The notes under the pieces were generated by a model, which made no database searches, was not told the origin of the DNA, and worked only from the letters and a program-made list of their open reading frames with translations. From Polyangium sp. 15x6 (GTDB lineage: Bacteria; Myxococcota_A; Polyangia; Polyangiales; Polyangiaceae), in NCBI RefSeq assembly GCF_029960785.1, contig NZ_JASBQE010000015.1:112718-176717 (forward strand): a stretch of DNA of 64,000 nt, given 5' to 3'. The translations under genes were made by a program, and so were the position numbers. Positions 59,340 through 64,000 of the stretch are shown in pieces. How positions within the stretch are numbered: position 1 is the first letter of the stretch; each line of letters begins with the position of its first letter.

Positions 59340-59632
59340 AGGGTCTCCAAGCGTTCGAGCCCCCTCGATCCACAGTGACGCGCGCGTCTCCAACCCTTCG
59401 ACCACGCGCGCGTCACGCTCTCCCCTCCCCCCTTCAAAGCTTCGAACCCCCCTCGCGTCACGGTGACGCGCGCGTCTCCAACCCTTCGACCCCCCTCGGT
59501 CCAAGCTGACGCGCGCGCCTCCAACCGTTCGATCCCTCTCGCGTCACGTTCTCCCGTCCCCCCCTCGAACGTTCGAACACCCACGCGTCACGGTGACCAA
59601 CCACCGTTCAAACGTTCCATCCCCCTGGACAC
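59340..59632. repeat. Alternating tandem repeat of about 44 bp
   Basis: The gap 59337-59749 has no gene. It holds imperfect tandem units of 43-44 bp. Type A (starting TGACGCGCGCGTCTCCAAC) occurs at 59376, 59464 and 59507. A related type B with CGTCACG, TCTCCC and a TTCGAA-type palindrome occurs near 59420 and 59551. Half-copies extend on both sides. The rest to 59749 is unremarkable. Confidence 0.7.
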
Positions 59633-59749
59633 ACGATTGACCGCCTCCCGCTCGCCACTTCGCCCGGGTATCTTCGCGGGAACAACCGCCTCCGCGGGGC
59701 CTCAACACCCGGTGAACAAAGGTCCCCTACCCCCGTCCATAACCTGCTC

Positions 59750-61678
59750 ATGACGCCCCACCGCGCTCGCTTCGGCTCCGCCCTCACCGCCCTCGCCGCC
59801 CTCGCGGGGGCCTTCTTCGCCACCTCTCCCGCCGCCGCCGAAGGGTCGGCCGTGCGCGCTGCGCTCGTCGAAGCCAAGTCCATCAAGCTCGACGGCGTCC
59901 CCAAGGAGTGGCCCTCGTTGATGGCGCTCTCGTACGCCACCAAGGGCAAGCCGTCGAAGACGGACCTCGAAGCCAAAGCCGCCCTCTCCTACGACGGCAC
60001 GAGCCTCTTCGTCGCCGTCGACGTCACCGACGACGTTCTGCGCGGCGGCGGCGGCGACCACGTCGCCCTCACGCTCGGCTTCCCGGGCGGCGTCGTGCAC
60101 GAGGTGCTCCTCTACCCGGGCGACCCGGGCAAATCCCCCGGCGCGGCCAAGACGAAGGAAGGCAAGGCCATCACGGGCGCGAAGGTCATCGAGGCCCCGC
60201 GCAGCGGCGGCTGGACGCTCGAAGCGACAATCCCCTGGACCGCCTTCCCCCCCGCCGCCACGACCCGCGTCGGCCTGCGCGGCGCCATCCACGTGCACGA
60301 CGCCGACACGGGCAGCACGCTCGAGTCCTCGATCGGCACGGCGCCCTCGACGAAGTACGAGTCGCTGCCGCCCGTGTCGATCGAGAGCGAGCAGGCGCTC
60401 GCCGAGGGGCTGCTCAAGGAGAAGAGCGTCCGCGGCGCGCCGAAGTTCAACCTGATCGCGGACGTCGCGGGCGACGCGCTGAAGGAGCGCGTGCTCGTGT
60501 GGGATCGGTACCTCGTGGTCCTCGGCCCAACGTTCCGCAAAGGCACCGAGTATTACTGGAACGACCTCGGCGTAGACGTCTCCGCGGGCATGTTGCCCTC
60601 GTTCGAGGCGCGGGATCTGACGGGCGACGGGCAGGCGGAGCTCATCCTGCGCAAGCGTCTCGGGACGTCGAAGAAGTACCGCGAGTACCTGCAGGTGTTG
60701 CAGTTCGGAAAGTCCGACGTGCCGGCGACGCTCTTCCAGCACGAGATCGCGGTGGTGTCGGAGAAGGGCGCGGTCGAGAACGAGGTTCGCTTCGACAACG
60801 ACGGCGCGAAGGTCGCCATCACGATCCTGGCGGGCAAGGCGAAGGAGTTCCACGCGGGGAGCTACAACGAGCCGCGCGAGAACACGATGGATCCCGTGCT
60901 CCTGCCCTGGGAGACGATCGCGTCGCGAACGTACAAGTGGAACGGCAAGGCGTTCACGAAGGCCGGCGAGGCGACGCAAGCCGCGACGCCTCCGCCCGCA
61001 GCCGTCTCCAAGCCGTCCGGCGAGACGGTGAAGCCCGAGGCGCCCAAGGGCCCGAGCGCCGGAGAGCTGCTGGAGCAGGTGTACGCGCTCTACAAGAAAG
61101 AGCGCAGCGTGACGGGCAAGCCGCGGTTCAACGTGTCCGCCGACGTCTCTGGCGACAAGCAGGCCGAGACGGTGCTGCTCCACGATCGGGACCTCGTGAT
61201 CTTCGGCAAGGGATTCAAGGGCGGTACGGGCTACTCGTTCCTGTCCCTCTCGCAATTCACGAAGGGCACGGACATCACCGAGGTGAGCGCGATGGATCTG
61301 ACCGGCGACGGCAAGGCCGAGATCATCGTGCAAGGCACGCTGCACTCGAACGCGACACTAGATTCGGGCAGCGGCACGGTCGATCGCGACGTGCTGCTCG
61401 TCTACAAGGTCGAAGGCGAGGGCCTGAAGCGCGTGTTCGCCGCAGAGATCGGGCGCTCGATCGGCAAGAAGAAGGTGAGCGGCGCCCACCGATTCGTGAA
61501 GGCCGGCAAGCTCGTGGAGATCGAACTCGCCTCGGGCAAGGCAACCGAATGGACCGCCGCGACCTACCCCTTCGCGCAAGAAACGAGCGCAGTCGGCGGC
61601 ATCGAGCCGCTGCTACTCCCCTGGAGCAACCTCAGCCCGGTCCGGTATCGGTGGACGGGCTCGGCGTTCGGGCGCTGA
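59750..61678 (+). CDS. Secreted CBM9/DOMON-like protein with VCBS/FG-GAP-like repeats
   Basis: 642 residues with a Sec signal peptide (ALTALAALAGAFFATSPAAA). Residues about 35-195 resemble a CBM9-like/DOMON module (IKLDGVPKEWPSLMALSYAT, SYDGTSLFVAVDVTDD, WTLEATIPWTAF). Two FG-GAP/VCBS-like regions follow, with EARDLTGDGQAELILRKRL and SAMDLTGDGKAEIIVQG, calcium-binding-loop patterns, connected by a Pro-rich linker. Likely periplasmic or outer-surface, binding a sugar or other ligand. No catalytic residues can be named. A convergent hairpin repeat starts 20 nt after the stop. Confidence 0.78.
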   Translation: MTPHRARFGSALTALAALAGAFFATSPAAAEGSAVRAALVEAKSIKLDGVPKEWPSLMALSYATKGKPSKTDLEAKAALSYDGTSLFVAVDVTDDVLRGGGGDHVALTLGFPGGVVHEVLLYPGDPGKSPGAAKTKEGKAITGAKVIEAPRSGGWTLEATIPWTAFPPAATTRVGLRGAIHVHDADTGSTLESSIGTAPSTKYESLPPVSIESEQALAEGLLKEKSVRGAPKFNLIADVAGDALKERVLVWDRYLVVLGPTFRKGTEYYWNDLGVDVSAGMLPSFEARDLTGDGQAELILRKRLGTSKKYREYLQVLQFGKSDVPATLFQHEIAVVSEKGAVENEVRFDNDGAKVAITILAGKAKEFHAGSYNEPRENTMDPVLLPWETIASRTYKWNGKAFTKAGEATQAATPPPAAVSKPSGETVKPEAPKGPSAGELLEQVYALYKKERSVTGKPRFNVSADVSGDKQAETVLLHDRDLVIFGKGFKGGTGYSFLSLSQFTKGTDITEVSAMDLTGDGKAEIIVQGTLHSNATLDSGSGTVDRDVLLVYKVEGEGLKRVFAAEIGRSIGKKKVSGAHRFVKAGKLVEIELASGKATEWTAATYPFAQETSAVGGIEPLLLPWSNLSPVRYRWTGSAFGR

Positions 61679-61697
61679 GCTGAGCTGAGCCGCCGAG

Positions 61698-62021
61698 CCG
61701 GGGCGCTGCCCCGGACCCCGCGGGGGCTGTCCGCCCCTCGACCCGGACCAGCGCAAGCGCTGGACCTTTGGTGGAAGAACTGCGCGATGCGCAGTTCTTC
61801 CAACGGGCCCGTGACAAGACCACGGAGGTCGTCGCACGCAGCGACACGTTGCCGGTTGAAGCGTCAGCGCTGCCTTCTTGGTGGGCAGGGTCGTGGCTGG
61901 TCTTGACCTGGCCTGTTCGATGAACTGCGCGGAGCGCAGTTCATCGACCCCGGGTCCAGCGCTTGCGCTGGTCCGGGTCCAGGGGCGGATAGCCCCGGTG
62001 GGGCCTGGGGCAACGCCCCAG
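61698..62021. repeat. Composite inverted pair of four-hairpin elements (MITE-like), copy E
   Basis: Same design as the 47-kb composite in the opposite orientation: the left arm has CCGGGGC/GCCCCGG, GGGGC/GCCCC, CCAGCGC and a 14-bp TGGAAGAACTGCGC stem (61772-61802). The right arm has a 14-bp TCGATGAACTGCGC stem (61917-61947), CCAGCGC, GGGGC/GCCCC and CTGGGGC/GCCCCAG (62005-62021). The core again has CAAGACC and GGTCTTG ends and shares sequence with the 47-kb core in reverse complement. It lies between convergent genes. Confidence 0.8.
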
Positions 62022-62029
62022 CGCGACGC

Positions 62030-63475
62030 CTAAAGTGCGATCTTCTTCCAGTCGCCGCTTCGGAACTTGAAGACCATCACGCTTGCGAGGAGCACGGCGT
62101 ACACGACGCCGGCGGCCCAGATGCCCATCAGGCCGAGGTTGAGCGTGATGCCGAGTAGCCATGCGAGGGGCACGAGGCAGAGGAAGTGGAGTACGAGCTC
62201 CACGATCATCACGAAGCGCGAGTTGCCTGCGCCGAAGAGTGCTTGCGTGAGGATCATCCCGATCGCGATGATCGGCGTGCAGATGCCCATGACCCGCATC
62301 GGGCCGAGCGCGACGTCTCGCACGACGTCGCTGTGCGTGACGAATGCGAGGATTTGCGGGGCGAAGACGGCCTCGCAGAGGCCCACGACGCCGAAGATCA
62401 GGAGGCCCAGACGCACCGAGGTCCAGCCGAAGATCTCGGCCTTGTCGCCGTTGCGCTCGCCGAGTGACTGCGCGACGAGCGTGGCCGTGGACGTGCCGAA
62501 TGCGAGGCACGCGGTGAACGTCAGCTTGAGGACGCCGACGATCACCGTGGTTGCCGCGCCGTTGACGGGCTCGGCTTTGCCGCCCGGGCACATCGCCGAG
62601 ACCACGCCCATCGGGTGCACCTCGTCGAGTTTGCCCGCGATCATCGCGAAGAGCGCGAAGCCCGTCATGACTGCGATGGTCGCCACGCCGCTCGGGATCG
62701 AGAGCTTCAGGACCGACCAGGTGAGCCCGCGGTCCAGGTTCTTCCAGCGGAACGGGGCGTAGAGCTTCCGGAACTGCGGCAGGAGCGCGTAGCCGACCAT
62801 GATCGCGAGGCCGACGTACGTGGAGACGAACCCCGCGATGCCCGCGCCTGCGATGCCCATCTTCGGGATGCCGAGCGCGGCGTTGCCGAAGATGAGCAGG
62901 AAGCAGAGCACGATGTTCAGCGCGTTCATCACGACGGCCGAGACGAGATGGATGTGCGTCTTGCCGATGCCGTCGAAGAAGGCCTTGAACGCGAAGGTCG
63001 TCGCCATCGAGGTGACGCCGAGCAAGCGCCAGCGCAGGTATTCGTCCGCCGCCGTGCGAGCGCCCTCGACCTTGATGATCGCGCCGAGGATGTAGGGCGT
63101 GGCGAGGTAGCCGATCGCGGAGAAGATGACGCCCGCGACGAGCGCGAAGAGCGCGGCGTTGAAGAGGACCGCGCCCGCGTCTTCGTGGTTCTTCTCGGCG
63201 AAGCGACGGCCGACGAAGGCCTGCGTGCCGACGGAGATCGCGGAGAGCGAGCCGCCGAAGAGCCAGAGGACGATCAGCGACGGGAGGAGCGCGGCTTGCG
63301 CGTTCGACGACTCCGGGCAGGGCAGCCGCGCGAAGAAGACGATGTCGATCTCGTTGACGACGCTCTGCGTGAGCATCGCCCCGACCGTCGGTAGCGCGAG
63401 CTTGAGAATGGCTCGGTGCGGCGGGCCGGAGGTGACGAGGTTTTCACCCACGGCGGGCGGAGCAATCTGGGCCAT
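62030..63475 (-). CDS. MATE-family multidrug/toxin efflux transporter
   Basis: This 481-residue protein has about twelve predicted membrane helices in two halves ([81 protein letters not shown]). It belongs to the MATE/NorM-DinF superfamily, exporting cationic drugs or metabolites with Na+ or H+ gradients. A 45-residue loop with a Cys and Pro-rich turn ([15 protein letters not shown]) lies in the middle. Substrate unknown. A GTATAC sequence lies in the 71-nt gap before ATG 63475. Confidence 0.93.
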   Translation of the reverse strand: MAQIAPPAVGENLVTSGPPHRAILKLALPTVGAMLTQSVVNEIDIVFFARLPCPESSNAQAALLPSLIVLWLFGGSLSAISVGTQAFVGRRFAEKNHEDAGAVLFNAALFALVAGVIFSAIGYLATPYILGAIIKVEGARTAADEYLRWRLLGVTSMATTFAFKAFFDGIGKTHIHLVSAVVMNALNIVLCFLLIFGNAALGIPKMGIAGAGIAGFVSTYVGLAIMVGYALLPQFRKLYAPFRWKNLDRGLTWSVLKLSIPSGVATIAVMTGFALFAMIAGKLDEVHPMGVVSAMCPGGKAEPVNGAATTVIVGVLKLTFTACLAFGTSTATLVAQSLGERNGDKAEIFGWTSVRLGLLIFGVVGLCEAVFAPQILAFVTHSDVVRDVALGPMRVMGICTPIIAIGMILTQALFGAGNSRFVMIVELVLHFLCLVPLAWLLGITLNLGLMGIWAAGVVYAVLLASVMVFKFRSGDWKKIAL

Positions 63476-63546
63476 CGAGTGTGCGCGGTATACAACGTGA
63501 CGGCGCGCGATCGAGCAAAATGAGCGCCGCCCTGGGAGCTTGACGC

Positions 63547-64000
63547 TTACTTGGTCTTGTTCGCCGGCTTCGAGCCCTGCCCGCCTTCGGTGGGTTTGGA
63601 GGCCATGCGGGTCTTCTTCTTGCGCCTCAAACGAGCTTGCTCGTCCTTGTCCTTGGATGCCGGCTCGGCGTGCGAAGGTTCGGTCGGCTCGACGTGCGCG
63701 ACGTCGTCGGCGTGGACGACCTTGTTCGCCCCGGCAGAAGCCTTGTCGCCCGAGGCGGGCGTGACGCTCGGCTTGTCCGCCTGCGCGACGGCCGCGACCA
63801 TGTTGCTGCTCGCCGCGGCCTCCTTCTTGGCCGCGCGGTTCGACGGGCGAGGACGCGCGGGCGCGGGGCGCGGCGGCTCCGGGTCGGCCGAGATCGGGAC
63901 CTCGGCGAGCTGGAGCGGCTCGGGCGCGGCCGCAGGCTCGGGCGTGGGCGCAGGCTCGGGTGCGGGCGCAGGCGCGGGCGCGGGATCGGCCGCGGGCGCG
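63547..64000 (-). CDS. Partial Pro/Ala-rich protein (C-terminal part)
   Basis: The frame is open from its stop at 63547 to the window edge, covering about 150 residues of a protein that starts outside. The visible part is low-complexity: APAAD-type Pro/Ala repeats, then an acidic Val/His segment and a basic tail ([19 protein letters not shown]). An ATG at 63801 could be an internal start, but coding composition continues upstream. No domain is recognisable; a flexible linker or anchored tail is likely. It precedes the MATE gene on the same strand. Confidence 0.6.
   Translation of the reverse strand, partial: APAADPAPAPAPAPEPAPTPEPAAAPEPLQLAEVPISADPEPPRPAPARPRPSNRAAKKEAAASSNMVAAVAQADKPSVTPASGDKASAGANKVVHADDVAHVEPTEPSHAEPASKDKDEQARLRRKKKTRMASKPTEGGQGSKPANKTK

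Noticed and set aside
59340..59632. CRISPR array
   Set aside because: Units are contiguous with no unique spacers between identical repeats, no leader and no cas genes.

Overview
The window is about 70% G+C chromosomal DNA with densely packed genes. The gene content points to a myxobacterium of the Polyangiales/Sorangiineae type: eukaryote-like Ser/Thr kinases (one fused to a formylglycine-generating-enzyme domain), an FHA sigma-54 activator, many lipoproteins, an FG-GAP surface protein with a MYXO-CTERM-like tail, sterol-type triterpene genes, and selB with tRNA-Sec. This is inferred from gene content; no rRNA or species marker is present.

Layout. 0-9.3 kb: housekeeping genes (isopentenyl-diphosphate isomerase fragment, argH, rpiA, rpsU) and a compact minus-strand peroxide/redox operon (Fur/PerR regulator, rubrerythrin, CCG-domain Fe-S protein, DUF3501, thioesterase, PLD-like protein, rpiA) with a PerR-like box in front. 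9.3-16.4 kb: tRNA-Pro, free-methionine-sulfoxide reductase, a PG-binding/TIGR02594 hydrolase-like protein, a 1185-residue ParA-like protein with a degenerate P-loop plus TPRs, and arfB. 16.6-20.8 kb: a five-PAS hybrid histidine kinase and an RsbR-like STAS protein. 20.8-25.4 kb: an accessory island with an orphan Imm26 protein, a transglutaminase, a DUF4258/YgiT toxin-antitoxin pair, and a PAAR protein followed by an EspG-like protein. 25.4-40.9 kb: P450, kinase-FGE fusion, sodB, phosphotransferase, GST, an unusual coupled pair (glycosyltransferase-radical SAM fusion and WG-repeat O-methyltransferase), a PfkB-BtpA pair and several lipoproteins.

41.2-47.1 kb is the most striking segment. Two adjacent genes are both bifunctional fusions: squalene synthase-SDR, then squalene monooxygenase-oxidosqualene cyclase. 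Together they could carry farnesyl diphosphate to a cyclised sterol skeleton in two polypeptides. The cyclase has the oxidosqualene-cyclase motif VSDCTAE, not the squalene-hopene DxDD.

47-64 kb: TerB-like protein, FG-GAP protein, arsC-selB with divergent tRNA-Sec, FHA-sigma-54 activator and Ser/Thr kinase, a YbjN-like/PspA/P-type ATPase run, a 44-bp tandem array, an FG-GAP-like secreted protein, a MATE exporter and a partial Pro/Ala-rich protein.

Between genes, a dispersed family of four-hairpin elements occupies four convergent gaps (29.6, 47.1, 52.4 and 61.7 kb). Two copies are inverted pairs around a related core, in opposite orientations. The hairpin stems change sequence between copies while keeping pairing, which suggests selection or copying of the structure.
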